64,000 nt of DNA. Origin: UBA1952 sp965200035. GTDB taxonomy: Bacteria > Bacteroidota > Bacteroidia > Chitinophagales > Chitinophagaceae. The position numbers were made by a program, and so were the translations under genes. Shown one piece after another: positions 37,101 to 45,597 of the stretch; the first letter of the stretch is position 1, and each line of letters starts with the position of its first letter. Under the pieces are notes generated by a model that was given only the letters and a program-made list of their open reading frames with translations, searched no databases and was not told the DNA's origin. The stretch is taken from NCBI GenBank assembly GCA_965200035.1, contig OZ241334.1:2728001-2792000 (forward strand). The letters run 5' to 3'.

Positions 37101-39051
37101 TCCCGAACCCACCTGTAAACTGGTCGTATGCCTGATTAAAGACCGTCCTGCTTAATTCATCCTGTTCTTTATCCGGGTCTGTAAATTCGAAATAGCGGTC
37201 CCGCAGCCTGCTGTAATGCAGATAAAAGGGGATATTGCGTTGGGCAGCCAGCTCCATAAAAACAGCGGTGTTATGATCGGTGTCTACCGATGATAGCCTG
37301 CCTGCTTTTCCTTGCATGACGACCAGAGTGCCTTCTTTATAGAAAGGCTTCACTTCTGTAAATATTTTCGCTGCTGCTTTGTTTAGTCCAAGCGGCTCTT
37401 TAAGCTGCTCATCGCCGGTATAGAGATACTCGTAGCCATACTGAGGCAACTGAAAAGCAAGGTCATTAAGCGCTTTATTTAAAGCAACCGCATTCATCCA
37501 TCCCGCCTGCACTTCGATCTCTTTGAGATTGGAATGCAGCTTATAGAGGTAATGGGATGGCTTATTTCCTTTGGCGGTGATCAGTACAATACTCTCATGC
37601 TCCGGCCTCGCAGTGGTTTTAATGGTACTGACCATCCGGACCGATTGCTTCTGGATCGTCTTTTCATCATAAGGTGTCAGGTAGGCCATTGCCCGGTTGA
37701 TGGTTTCCGCAGGGGCGACATCAAATAGTCCAAGCTGTATGTTGGCCGCTTCGTTTTTGCTTTCCGGCACCGGTAAAAAGGTGAGCTTCTTTTGTTCGGT
37801 ACGCGTTTCAAAGTATTGACCCATCTGTGCATTGGTAAATGCTTCCCGGTTGAACCGGGCGCTTAAGCCTTCTTTGAAATGGGTAACGAGCTGCGTAGCG
37901 ATTGCAGCGAGGTCGCCGTCCTGCCAGACGCTTTGACTGGCCTTTCCGTACTGGTTTTTTCCCGCCTCAACCCGGTTGCCGGTGATCAGTTCAGGATGCA
38001 GGGCGAGGTAGCTGTTAACCGAATAGTCTCCGTATTCATTTTGTTCATTCTGAGTTTGAACAAGCAATTGCTCCTGAGACGTCAGTAATTGCTTACCCGT
38101 ATTTTTCTGAACAATTAAAAAATGTGAAGGCGCTTCCGTGTTGGCTGTATCCTTCATCAGGTTATCCGGCAACACCGAAACACTTACAAAATCGGCCTGA
38201 CCGAACAGGTAGGTCCGTGCCTGCTCATTAGAAGGATTATTTAAGAACGCGTCTGTTGTCAGATAGGCCATCAGGCCGCCATCTGCGATCTTATCCAGTC
38301 CTTTGGCGAAGAAATAATTATGGATCTTGCCTGTAATGGCCTTGTCCGGAAAAGCTTCATCATAAACTGAAAAGTTGCCGAACGGAATATTGCTGGTGAT
38401 CAGGTCGTAGCCATTCTTTTCCGCTGCAGGGCTTTCTTCCAGTCCGCAGATATGAACACTGGTCGGAACAGGGGAAGCGCCGGTCACTGCCTGCAGGATC
38501 TTTCCGGTCAGCACATCCTTTTCCACAGCAGTTACCTGTTGTAGTCCGGGGAAGGCTTTATACGCCTCTGTAATAAATACGCCCGCTCCCGCTGAGGGCT
38601 CGTACAACCTTTTAGGCTGAATACCGGATGCAGCAAGCGTTGCATAAAAGGTTTGCGGTACAAATTCAGGCGTGTAGAATGCAGTCAGCACGCTTTCCTT
38701 AATGGAGGCAATGACTTCTTTGTATTGCGGTTCTGTAAAGTGTCCCCTGAGCAGCCCGTGCAGTTCGGTGATTCCATCATAGAGCCGCAGATCGCTTTCC
38801 GAGGCATTCAGCCTGACCCATTCCTGCTTAGGTCCATCCTGAAATAAAATAGCTTTTAATCCACCGAAACCGGCATAGCGCTGTAGTGCAATACTATCGT
38901 TATCGCTGATCACATCACCCGGACTATAGGCCAGGGCAATGCGTATTGCAGCGATATTATCTCTCAGTTTCTGTTGTTGATTGTAAGCCATCCTTCCGCG
39001 TTTTTCTTTCTCACTTTTCTTTTGGCTGCCGGCGCTAACTGAAGTAGTCAT
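34111..39051 (-). CDS. Element-borne N6-adenine methylase plus SNF2-type helicase, 3' end altered by IS
   Basis: A 1646-residue protein. The N-terminal methylase part has motif I YEPSAGAGVFITEAY and a motif IV variant SNIPFG (in place of NPPF). The C-terminal two-lobe helicase has Walker A DHEVGLGKT, Walker B with DESH (HLFIDESHKFKN), motif III LSGTPISN and a C-lobe with QRNGRGARQGN. Such proteins are standard in Bacteroidota conjugative elements and may protect or remodel transferred DNA. Its start overlaps the DUF1896-like gene by 17 bp. The final SRSC residues and stop come from the IS edge, so the native C-terminus is lost, though the main domains remain whole. Confidence 0.85.
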   Translation of the reverse strand: MTTSVSAGSQKKSEKEKRGRMAYNQQQKLRDNIAAIRIALAYSPGDVISDNDSIALQRYAGFGGLKAILFQDGPKQEWVRLNASESDLRLYDGITELHGLLRGHFTEPQYKEVIASIKESVLTAFYTPEFVPQTFYATLAASGIQPKRLYEPSAGAGVFITEAYKAFPGLQQVTAVEKDVLTGKILQAVTGASPVPTSVHICGLEESPAAEKNGYDLITSNIPFGNFSVYDEAFPDKAITGKIHNYFFAKGLDKIADGGLMAYLTTDAFLNNPSNEQARTYLFGQADFVSVSVLPDNLMKDTANTEAPSHFLIVQKNTGKQLLTSQEQLLVQTQNEQNEYGDYSVNSYLALHPELITGNRVEAGKNQYGKASQSVWQDGDLAAIATQLVTHFKEGLSARFNREAFTNAQMGQYFETRTEQKKLTFLPVPESKNEAANIQLGLFDVAPAETINRAMAYLTPYDEKTIQKQSVRMVSTIKTTARPEHESIVLITAKGNKPSHYLYKLHSNLKEIEVQAGWMNAVALNKALNDLAFQLPQYGYEYLYTGDEQLKEPLGLNKAAAKIFTEVKPFYKEGTLVVMQGKAGRLSSVDTDHNTAVFMELAAQRNIPFYLHYSRLRDRYFEFTDPDKEQDELSRTVFNQAYDQFTGGFGILNSAQNKKLIYEDEAFGLTILSSLERREGDQYHKADILTGSLKKSDEPFLTGSPVEALARSLNDTGAVDLEYIGRATGFAEPELIEQLKGHIYYNPGTLSWETADDYLSGNVVEKLQVAERIAGGQPADLQVQVSYEAIQKVQPERIPFELLDFNLGERWIDTDYYSRYATHLFETDTTIRYFKSLDTFKAEVKSSNAKIDQEYAIRPKSGKNMYGTALLEHALENTTPFFTYEVSMGERTIRLPDNEATQLAHQKIESIRTGFSEWLQSLPTEEKKTIEATYNDTFNCYRLREYDGSHLTFPGLDRRALGIEDLYSSQKNAAWRIVQNRGALIDHEVGLGKTLTMIVAAQEMKRLGIVHKPLILALKANVNQIRDTYRKAYPKARIMAPGENDFTPDKRLRLFHEIQNNNWDCIILTHDQFGKIPQSPDIQRSILTEELHNVERDLGTLEQLGGSISRSMLKGLEIRKKNLVSNLKDIEQKIESKKDAGIDFRTMGIDHLFIDESHKFKNLTFTTRHNRVAGLGNTEGSQRSLNMLFAVRTLQQQFDADQCVTFLSGTPISNSLTELYLIFKYLRPKEMERQGIQNFDGWAAVYARKTTDFEFSVTNEIIAKERFRHFIKVPELAMFYNDITDYKTAAHIHLDKPALEEHLINIKPTPDQQEFIKKLMVFAKTGDATLLGRHKLSESEDKAKMLIATNYAKKMAVDLRLVSDRLYEDHPGNKISVCARNVAEVYHESTRHRGTQIVFSDIGTPKPDEFNVYDALKEKLVVEHGIQRHEITFIHDWSDAKKPELFRRMNSGDIRILIGSTEKAGTGLNVQERMVAMHHLDIPWKPSELEQRNGRGARQGNRIAKEFYGNKIPAYIYAVEQSLDNYKFNLLKNKQLFIAQMKNSELSVRSIDEGSMDEKSGMNFSEYIAILSGDTTLLEKSKLEKKIAVMESLKTAHYREANRSNYQLERTHNDRESNLAILEKLKADEAAYRSVLRHDADGSRSC

Positions 39052-39463
39052 GCACGGCTGCGATCACTGCGTAGCGCATATGCCGGTTATCCGCTGTAAC
39101 TTCAGAGAAGCCGAATGTTTCAAAGGCTTCTGTACAGACATCGATCAGGTTGATCAGTTCGTAGCTAAGCACACCGGCCCGTTGCAGCCGCAGGTAATCA
39201 TCCCGGAACTCTGTTTCCACGACTTCTCTGAGGTAATTGAATCTGGAAGGCCGCAGGTCTTCCGTCATCCGGTTCAGGCAGAGCTCTTCGATGATATAGG
39301 CTGGCTTGTTTTCGCCCAGCAGTTGCTCCACCAGAGGCATGACGGCAGCTACCTTATCTTCCAGATAGCGGGTTACCGAATAATCGGCCTGAAGCTGGAC
39401 AGCCAGATCCGGGTTATTGATCAGGATATAGGCTCTGAGCTTTTCTGTAAGGATGCTTTGCAT
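39035..39463 (-). CDS. DUF1896-like element protein
   Basis: A 142-residue helical protein. The pattern LRAYILINNPDLAVQL, a mid part with SRFNYLREVVETEF, and its position just before the methylase/helicase gene fit DUF1896-type proteins of Bacteroidota elements. It overlaps the methylase start by 17 bp, so the two are translationally coupled. Function unknown. The family call is by pattern and context only. Confidence 0.6.
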   Translation of the reverse strand: MQSILTEKLRAYILINNPDLAVQLQADYSVTRYLEDKVAAVMPLVEQLLGENKPAYIIEELCLNRMTEDLRPSRFNYLREVVETEFRDDYLRLQRAGVLSYELINLIDVCTEAFETFGFSEVTADNRHMRYAVIAAVHDYFS

Positions 39464-39475
39464 GTTCGTTTGGTT

Positions 39476-39790
39476 TTATACCCCGAAAAAGGATTTGATC
39501 ACGGTGGCAACGATCACCAGGAACACGCAGCTGCCGAACCATGCGGCGGCAACCTTACCGGTATCCGGATCGCCGGCATTCCATTTCTGATAGACCTTAA
39601 CGGCACCGATCAGTCCCAGCAAGGCACCCACCGCGTACATCAGGTTGGTGCCGCTGTCAAAGTAGCTGCGCACCTTTGTGTTGGCTTCGTTGATCCCTGC
39701 ATTGCCATCCTGCGCATGGGCCAGGACGGTGATTAAAAGCAGCGCCGCAGTTGCGGCCTGCTTCTTCCAATTCATCTTCACTTTTTTCAT
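39476..39790 (-). CDS. traE: Conjugative transposon TraE (DUF4134)
   Basis: A 104-residue membrane protein with a signal-like N-terminus (cleavage after AHAQ) and two hydrophobic helices (LMYAVGALLGLIGAVKVY, and VAAAWFGSCVFLVIVATVI). This is the DUF4134/TraE pattern, a VirB2-like candidate pilus subunit. In typical elements TraF and TraG follow. Here DUF1896-like and methylase genes follow and TraF-TraL are absent. Confidence 0.85.
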   Translation of the reverse strand: MKKVKMNWKKQAATAALLLITVLAHAQDGNAGINEANTKVRSYFDSGTNLMYAVGALLGLIGAVKVYQKWNAGDPDTGKVAAAWFGSCVFLVIVATVIKSFFGV

Positions 39791-39936
39791 CTCTCTCTCG
39801 TATTGGATTATTATTCTGACTTATTGTATCCCTCCCAGGGCCGCCCCTTTGTCAGAAGGGGCGGCGGGGGAAAGGCGCCGGCACTCCGCTTCACGCACCC
39901 GTATGTCAACTCCCACGGCGGGTACCGGCATTTTCT

Positions 39937-40395
39937 TTAGCGGGGTAACTTCTTCCACTCTTCCTTCAGTTCATCCTCACTGAATGTTACCCCGCAAAGC
40001 TCTTTGGCATGTTGGGTGATGTACCCGTTAAGAGCATCCTGGTAGGCAGGCTGACGCAACCCGTCATAGTTTGCCAGACGCGCTTTTAGCTCAGTGAGCA
40101 AAGCGGCTTTGCCGGCCGATATGCCTGCCCGTTCCAGGATGTTTGTCTTAATGTCCGAAAGAAGCTCTTCCAGCTCGTCGATCGTTGGGGTATAGTAAGG
40201 ATTGGCGATTTCGGTCACCTCCCCCGCCGGTTCTTTGTTTTCAGCATTGCTTGCACGGTTTTTGGCAGATAGCCGGGCAGAAGCCAGCCTTCCCAGGTCT
40301 TTGCGGTAATAAATGAATCCGATGATCAGATAATAGATCACGGTAAGGGTAATGAGTAGTTCCGCGTAATCTTTCCAGGTTAAATTGCTTAGCAT
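39937..40395 (-). CDS. Small membrane protein of the conjugative element
   Basis: A 152-residue protein with one N-terminal transmembrane helix (YAELLITLTVIYYLIIGFIY) and a charged cytoplasmic tail. The position just upstream of TraE suggests an element protein. I do not recognise a named family. Confidence 0.6.
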   Translation of the reverse strand: MLSNLTWKDYAELLITLTVIYYLIIGFIYYRKDLGRLASARLSAKNRASNAENKEPAGEVTEIANPYYTPTIDELEELLSDIKTNILERAGISAGKAALLTELKARLANYDGLRQPAYQDALNGYITQHAKELCGVTFSEDELKEEWKKLPR

Positions 40396-40826
40396 AACTT
40401 TTAAATTTTATGGTTAAAGCAAGCAGTGACTTGTCTTCCATCCTGCTTACGGAAGCAAAGATGGCCGGTCCGGAAAGCGGGATTTTACAACGCGGTGTGA
40501 GCTAACAAAAATTCTTTTTGGCTTATTTTTTTGCAATTATTTTCATTTAGGTGTGGTCCGATCCGCCCCTGATCGCCGGAATGGGGGATTTCCGGGAGTT
40601 TTCCTTGTTTCTATACGGTACCGGGATAAAAAATGACAAGTTCGTGTTAGCTGTCAATTTTGGATTTAATGAATGCGATTCCTGATTGACGCAGACTTTG
40701 GACCGGCTGTGGGAATTGCACTTGCTTAACCGGGGCATATCCGGAAATCCTGTGGTTATAAATGCATCATGCCGACCGTTATAAAACGGATATAGATATT
40801 GCATTTAGCCTTTATCATTACCGCTG
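40396..40826. other. Intergenic, divergent control region
   Basis: A 431-bp stretch between the tra remnant (minus) and the cargo genes (plus). Runs of AT alternate with GC patches. No gene, no clear palindrome and no consensus promoter were identified with confidence. Confidence 0.4.
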
Positions 40827-41240
40827 ATGACTAAAGAAACGATTAAACAATTCATCGAAACTTCCGCTTTCCACCCCAGAATAACCAAAATAGAAATCAG
40901 GCATCTCCCTGAAGTATTGATTGCAGAAGAAATACTGCACGGATTACTGGAAGGGCATCTTCAGGATTTTTTTGAAAAGAGCATAAAAAAGTATTGTCTG
41001 ATCGTGGCAACAGACCGGCGGATCTTATTTCTGCGAAAAAGCTTTTTGGGTAAAGGTTTTATTGAATCAGTAGAGCTTACGGATATGATTTCAATTGTGG
41101 AATATTTTAGCTCGCCACATCTGATGAGCAACGTTATTCTTACCCTCAGTAATGCACTGCTGGTGATTGAGCATTGCCGTAGCAGGGAGGCAAGGGAATT
41201 TCAGGAAGCCGTAAACAGGCTGCTTTCACAAAGGATCTGA
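40827..41240 (+). CDS. Bacterial PH-domain (YokE-like) protein
   Basis: A 137-residue soluble protein. A helical N-terminal part is followed by a PH-like beta-sandwich: CLIVATDRRILFLRKSFLGK, then ELTDMISIVEY and a final helix REAREFQEAVNRL. The ATDRRILF motif is typical of YokE-like PH domains. Role unknown; first of the cargo genes. Confidence 0.7.
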   Translation: MTKETIKQFIETSAFHPRITKIEIRHLPEVLIAEEILHGLLEGHLQDFFEKSIKKYCLIVATDRRILFLRKSFLGKGFIESVELTDMISIVEYFSSPHLMSNVILTLSNALLVIEHCRSREAREFQEAVNRLLSQRI

Positions 41241-41265
41241 CCGCTGTGCAGTCAATGTTGAGTTA

Positions 41266-41568
41266 TTATCGCTTTCTGCGGATCTTATCTTTCTTAAAGG
41301 ATAACAGATCATTGGTAGTTAAATATCCATGCCCGTTCATAATATAGATTAATTTAAGTTCGTCCTGGTCATTCAAATAAATAAATGCATCTTCTTCCTG
41401 AAAAACCATATAGGTATAATTTACCACCCAAACATCAGCCGCCACAGGGCCGGTTTGAGTTTGATAGCCTGAATTCGGTTCGGGTGTCCCGATGTCTATA
41501 TGGTTAATCTCATACCTGTCAAGGATTTCCCGCGCGGCTTTAAGTGCTTGTTCTGAAGTATGTATCAT
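41266..41568 (-). CDS. Hypothetical, immunity-protein-like
   Basis: A 100-residue acidic protein. ATG at 41568 is chosen since the upstream extension has a basic, non-protein-like composition and overlaps the divergent gene. It has a helix (EQALKAAREILDRY) and then beta-strands (VWVVNYTYMVFQEEDAFIYL). The size, acidity and setting among other tiny unrelated genes recall cytosolic immunity proteins. No family recognised. Confidence 0.5.
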   Translation of the reverse strand: MIHTSEQALKAAREILDRYEINHIDIGTPEPNSGYQTQTGPVAADVWVVNYTYMVFQEEDAFIYLNDQDELKLIYIMNGHGYLTTNDLLSFKKDKIRRKR

Positions 41569-41610
41569 GTTCCTTTTAAACAATTGAACGCGATTTATGT
41601 TGTTTGCCTG

Positions 41611-41937
41611 ATGGATAAAGTACACCGGGACTATTGGCAAGCGTTTAACCGCGTAGGCAATGAAACGCTTCACCAGCACGGGTTCTCTTTCGAATTGCTA
41701 CCTGAACAAGCGGGATCGCCAACGCTGTTCAGAATAATACTTAACAGGCAAGGCCACCAATACCTGCTTTCTTTTTCCTCGCATCACCTGGATTTTCAGG
41801 ACGGGGTAAGCATTGAAGAAGATGGGCAGCTGGTGCTTCCACCGCCGGAACTGAAAAAGATCGGCCAGGGTTTGTATGGTTATACCGATCAATCTATCAA
41901 AGAAATGATTGACGATTTGTGTCGGTTGAAAAACTAA
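41611..41937 (+). CDS. Hypothetical small protein
   Basis: A 108-residue protein starting MDKVHRDYWQAFNRVG; the earlier ATG at 41560 would overlap the divergent neighbour. It has mixed alpha/beta character with FRIILNRQGHQYLLSFSSHH in the middle. It is 4 bp from the next gene, so the two are co-transcribed. No family recognised. Confidence 0.5.
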   Translation: MDKVHRDYWQAFNRVGNETLHQHGFSFELLPEQAGSPTLFRIILNRQGHQYLLSFSSHHLDFQDGVSIEEDGQLVLPPPELKKIGQGLYGYTDQSIKEMIDDLCRLKN

Positions 41938-41941
41938 TCTT

Positions 41942-42148
41942 ATGGATGAGGAACCTTTAAATTCAATTAACTGGCCAGATTTTATTACCGAAGAACCTCG
42001 TAGCCTGAAAATTTGGGGCAATGTAGATAAAACAGATAGTCAGGTATATTACACTTGTTTACTAAACAGCCAAACTATTGTAGTCACAAAGGTTAATGAC
42101 CATGGATGGATAACAGCGGAAAAGATACGGCACTGGCGATTAAGTTAG
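41942..42148 (+). CDS. Hypothetical small protein
   Basis: A 68-residue acidic protein (WPDFITEEPRSLKIWGNVDK then YYTCLLNSQTIVVTKVNDHG). Close spacing to the preceding gene indicates one transcript. No family recognised. Confidence 0.45.
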   Translation: MDEEPLNSINWPDFITEEPRSLKIWGNVDKTDSQVYYTCLLNSQTIVVTKVNDHGWITAEKIRHWRLS

Positions 42149-42262
42149 GTTCCTTGCTGGAATGTTGTAATTTCCTGTTGAAAATTGGTGATGAGAATAA
42201 CTGAAAATAATTATAAATAAATTGTCCGTAAACTCTGATAGCATCAAAATAAACCGCATTGC

Positions 42263-42655
42263 ATGACAAAAATGATCTTTCTGTTTTATGTATTAATCCC
42301 AGGGCTAATACAAACAACAGTTCCTTTGGAGGAAGCCTCAAAATATATAGGCAAGATCATTAAGTTGAACTGCCCGCGTTATCATACCATAGACAATGGC
42401 CGGAAAATAACATTCAAGTTGGATTCCAACCACCCGGCGAAATCGTTAGTCATCACCTTAACTGGTAGGGCCAGGAAAAGGATACTGACTGAAATACAGG
42501 CGCGTAGAGAGATCAATCGGCAGGTCGCTTCGTCTTTGGACACCAGCCTCACAGCTTCCGGAAAGATCATCATGGTCAATGGCCGCCTTACAATGGTCGT
42601 CAGCCGTCCGGCAGATATCTATCTCGGCGCTGATCTTAAGATAGAGCGACCTTAG
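42263..42655 (+). CDS. Hypothetical exported protein
   Basis: A 130-residue protein with a hydrophobic N-terminus (MIFLFYVLIPGLIQTTVP) that looks like a signal peptide. The body (EEASKYIGKIIKLNCPRYHT, then TMVVSRPADIYLGADLKI) recalls OB-fold periplasmic proteins that bind small ligands, but this is only a shape impression. Confidence 0.5.
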   Translation: MTKMIFLFYVLIPGLIQTTVPLEEASKYIGKIIKLNCPRYHTIDNGRKITFKLDSNHPAKSLVITLTGRARKRILTEIQARREINRQVASSLDTSLTASGKIIMVNGRLTMVVSRPADIYLGADLKIERP

Positions 42656-42698
42656 CGCTAAACCAAACTAAAATCTGTTTATCAAGTTGTGATACCAT

Positions 42699-43637
42699 AT
42701 GTCGATAAAATTATTCTGCCTGGCCTGGTTTGTTTGTTTTACCTCCACTAGCTTTTGCCAAATGAATGATAGTTCTTATGGAATGGTTATAACCAAAATT
42801 CAAAAGGGATCTATAGGCCGTGATACGAGCCGGTATCTATATGTCAGGAACAAGGGTGACGATCGCATTACTGTTTATACTATAGCAGGCGGCGTAGTAA
42901 TGGAGGCCACCGCTTACCGGCTGGGCGCGGCAGGCAGTAGCTTATGGTTGTACAGCCATCCCGTATTGTCCGATGGGCTGATTACAGACAGTACTCGTAT
43001 AGATCTTGAGGACGAAACATCTACTGTCATCATCAATAAGTCGGATAGTTATCAGCTTTTCCCCGATTCTTACGCTCGTTTCAAAGAAGAAACAACCAGA
43101 AAACATTCGATCATGGCTTTATTAAATTTGCTATCAGACGGTTTGGGAGACTACCCGATCTTAGCAACTTTACCATTGGTCAACTATAGACCAGTTGTAA
43201 CAAAGCAGATCAATCAAGCCATTATTAAAACACAACGCAGCCAGGCGGATATGATCGACACCTGGACCTGCCGATATTTTTACAACAGATCTCAAAAACT
43301 CGATTCGATCGTCGCAAAATCGGCGGAAGAAATCCGTTTCACTAAAAAAGTCCGTTACCAAAAAGGTGGGTCAGTCCGGATTAATACGTTTCTGGATATC
43401 GAGAGCAGGCAGACTACCGGCAGGTCCATACTTTACGACCATAATGAACGTGCTCCGGTAAAGTGGCGCGAAAGTTATTTAGAAACAGGCAAAAATCGCG
43501 AGACGTCATCTAGTATAACACTGACCTGGAATGACCTGGGCATGCTGCGTAATCACGAACCTACAAATTCGGAAATTATGAATATGTTAAAATCGCCAAC
43601 GAAAATAGGCTATACAAAAACCATGTCGGGTAACTGA
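42699..43637 (+). CDS. Hypothetical exported protein, 312 aa
   Basis: An N-terminal signal peptide ends near TSFCQ (residue 21). The body has no motif I recognise. It is beta-rich in the first half and has a charged helix-rich second half. It lies in a run of four same-strand genes with spacings of 10-77 bp downstream and 43 bp upstream. Confidence 0.55.
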   Translation: MSIKLFCLAWFVCFTSTSFCQMNDSSYGMVITKIQKGSIGRDTSRYLYVRNKGDDRITVYTIAGGVVMEATAYRLGAAGSSLWLYSHPVLSDGLITDSTRIDLEDETSTVIINKSDSYQLFPDSYARFKEETTRKHSIMALLNLLSDGLGDYPILATLPLVNYRPVVTKQINQAIIKTQRSQADMIDTWTCRYFYNRSQKLDSIVAKSAEEIRFTKKVRYQKGGSVRINTFLDIESRQTTGRSILYDHNERAPVKWRESYLETGKNRETSSSITLTWNDLGMLRNHEPTNSEIMNMLKSPTKIGYTKTMSGN

Positions 43638-43713
43638 ACCTCAATTGTCAAACCAAACAAAACGTGATTCCGGAAGTTGACAGTTAAATTTACAAATTAA
43701 ATAAAATTATGAT

Positions 43714-44403
43714 ATGAAATATATAGTACCAGTTTTCTTCTTGATACCGCTGTTGTTATCCTGTAATGCCAAACCTAAATCCCAGGCTGATGCTGATTCT
43801 TCAAAGATTAAGAATGCACCGATCTCTTATGCCGGGACATTTGACCTGGCTAAACTGGAATTAACAGAAAACATTCCGGCTATCGTAAAGGAACAGCAAA
43901 TAAAAGTGGAGGCAGTTACAGATACCGACAAAACTTTAATGGGATATGAGCGTGTAAAAAGTTACGATTCAAAAGCACTGAAATACGGGAGCGCCCAATT
44001 ATCCGGAGCTGATGGAAATAACAAAAATTATGTATTACTTCACTACGATGAAAAAACGAATAAACTGGCTTTTTTTGAGGTGATATTGTATACCCGGGAT
44101 CAGGCGAATGTGCTTCATCAAGAACTTAATAAACTGGGAAAACCAAGCTTTAAGAAAAAATGGCCGGACGGATCACTGACTATTGACGAGAATGGCAATC
44201 CTGTACCCCCCAAGCTGGACGAAAAACAAATCCTTCAGGTTTGGGATAATCAGCCTAACGGTATCAGTTATCTCTATTCCCAAAAGGAAAATAGTAAAAG
44301 TTTTGGGGCGACGCTAACTGTGCTCAAAGAAGCCGGTCCGTCGGGTAAAGACTGGATGACCTTCTCAGGTCTGGATTGGTACAAAAACACCAAGAGTGAT
44401 TGA
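43714..44403 (+). CDS. Hypothetical lipoprotein
   Basis: A 229-residue protein with a lipoprotein signal (LLLSC, Cys17). The mature part is soluble, with several short strands (NYVLLHYDEKTNKLAFFEVI). No family recognised. Probably anchored at a membrane, co-transcribed with the two next genes. Confidence 0.6.
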   Translation: MKYIVPVFFLIPLLLSCNAKPKSQADADSSKIKNAPISYAGTFDLAKLELTENIPAIVKEQQIKVEAVTDTDKTLMGYERVKSYDSKALKYGSAQLSGADGNNKNYVLLHYDEKTNKLAFFEVILYTRDQANVLHQELNKLGKPSFKKKWPDGSLTIDENGNPVPPKLDEKQILQVWDNQPNGISYLYSQKENSKSFGATLTVLKEAGPSGKDWMTFSGLDWYKNTKSD

Positions 44404-44418
44404 TTCCATCTTAATATA

Positions 44419-44817
44419 ATGAAACTTATCTTATTTCAAATTATCCTTTTTGGCAGCTTTTGTTATTCTACAAGCGCGGCAATGGCTCAGCACGCCAAAG
44501 CGTATGAAACCGTTAAATACACCGCAAAAATCAAAAATGGCGTATTTCATTTAGATTACGCGGATGGTTATATCGGTGCCAGCAAGATCAGGTTGGTTAG
44601 CACAAAGCAAAAAGAACAGCTATTTACTCCACAGAGCGGTACACCCGAAGCTAACGGCGACTTTGTGCTGAACTTAAGTTCTGGTGCAGATAAGCGGAAT
44701 ATCACATTAAGGCGCATTGACGAAGAAATGGAAGCACCTAACACCATTCGTGCAAGTTACCGGGAAAAGGGCCGAATACTTTCGCTGTTATTTACAAAAA
44801 TAAACCTTAATAAATAG
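44419..44817 (+). CDS. Hypothetical exported protein
   Basis: A 132-residue protein with a signal peptide ending near AAMAQ (residue 24). The mature part is beta-rich (VKYTAKIKNGVFHLDYADGY). It starts 15 bp after the lipoprotein stop. No family recognised. Confidence 0.55.
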   Translation: MKLILFQIILFGSFCYSTSAAMAQHAKAYETVKYTAKIKNGVFHLDYADGYIGASKIRLVSTKQKEQLFTPQSGTPEANGDFVLNLSSGADKRNITLRRIDEEMEAPNTIRASYREKGRILSLLFTKINLNK

Positions 44818-44826
44818 CTGGTTAAG

Positions 44827-45354
44827 ATGAAAGGTCCGATAACATCAAAAAGCTATTGCTTGCCGCCTTGGCGTTCCATGATCATTGGTGTCATTCTGAT
44901 AATCGTTGGACTTGCTTTTACTGTCATGGCTGTTGATATTAAAGATTCATTTTGGAATAATATTCAACGGGTGCTGCTGAGTTTTGAAGGTGTGGTAGAA
45001 TTTCTGGGATCGATATTAATGCTTGCATTTAAATTGGGCTTTTTGCTGGGCGGCTACTTCTTTATCAAGTATGCGAATGGTGTAGAACGCGCCAGGCTCA
45101 ATGACAAAGGGCTTTATTACCGTGAGATACCTAAAGGCAGCGGCGCTAGCAAATTGGCAATGGATGCCGGACCACTTGCTTTTGTCCCATATCATAGCAT
45201 CAGGGATATCACACTTAAAAAAACGTTTTGGACAGGCTGGCAGCTTTCTATAACCCTGGACTCCGGGATATTGCCATTAACGGCTTTAGGCGTATTAAAA
45301 CAAGTTGAAAAACAAGAGATTCTGGAAATGGTTAAGCAAAGCATTTCAGCTTAA
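44827..45354 (+). CDS. Membrane protein with PH-like C-terminal domain
   Basis: A 175-residue protein with two transmembrane helices (about 18-38 and 60-82) and then a cytoplasmic beta-rich domain (ERARLNDKGLYYREIPKG, FVPYHSIRDITLKKTFWTGW). The layout resembles STM3941-like or other bacterial PH membrane proteins. It is the last gene of the series. Confidence 0.6.
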   Translation: MKGPITSKSYCLPPWRSMIIGVILIIVGLAFTVMAVDIKDSFWNNIQRVLLSFEGVVEFLGSILMLAFKLGFLLGGYFFIKYANGVERARLNDKGLYYREIPKGSGASKLAMDAGPLAFVPYHSIRDITLKKTFWTGWQLSITLDSGILPLTALGVLKQVEKQEILEMVKQSISA

Positions 45355-45459
45355 CCTATAATTATTTATGTGTTTGGCGGCTATGGTAACCATCCCCGCG
45401 GACTATTTACCCAAAGATTACCAGGCCCCACCTTTTAATACGCAGGAGCGCAAAAGCGA

Positions 45460-45573
45460 ATGAATACCAACGAAATTTTAAGTATCCTGATTGTCCTGGC
45501 GGCGGCCTTTGCCTATATCAACCACCGCTGGATCAAATGGCCGCCGACCATCGGTATCAATGACGATACATAA
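45460..45573 (+). pseudogene. 5' remnant of a Na+/H+ antiporter (NhaP-type) gene
   Basis: A 37-codon frame reads MNTNEILSILIVLAAAFAYI, then NHRWIKWPPTIGI, then the unrelated NDDT and a stop. The first part matches the first membrane helix and the L/W-PPTIG motif at the N-terminus of NhaP/CPA1 antiporters. The rest of the gene is gone, so this is a break point. Confidence 0.55.
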
Positions 45574-45597
45574 GCGAAGTCTGGCTGAAATAAACGA

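Noticed and set aside
34111..39051. Classical restriction-modification system
   Set aside because: The methylase is fused to a helicase of the conjugative-element type and no restriction subunit is nearby.
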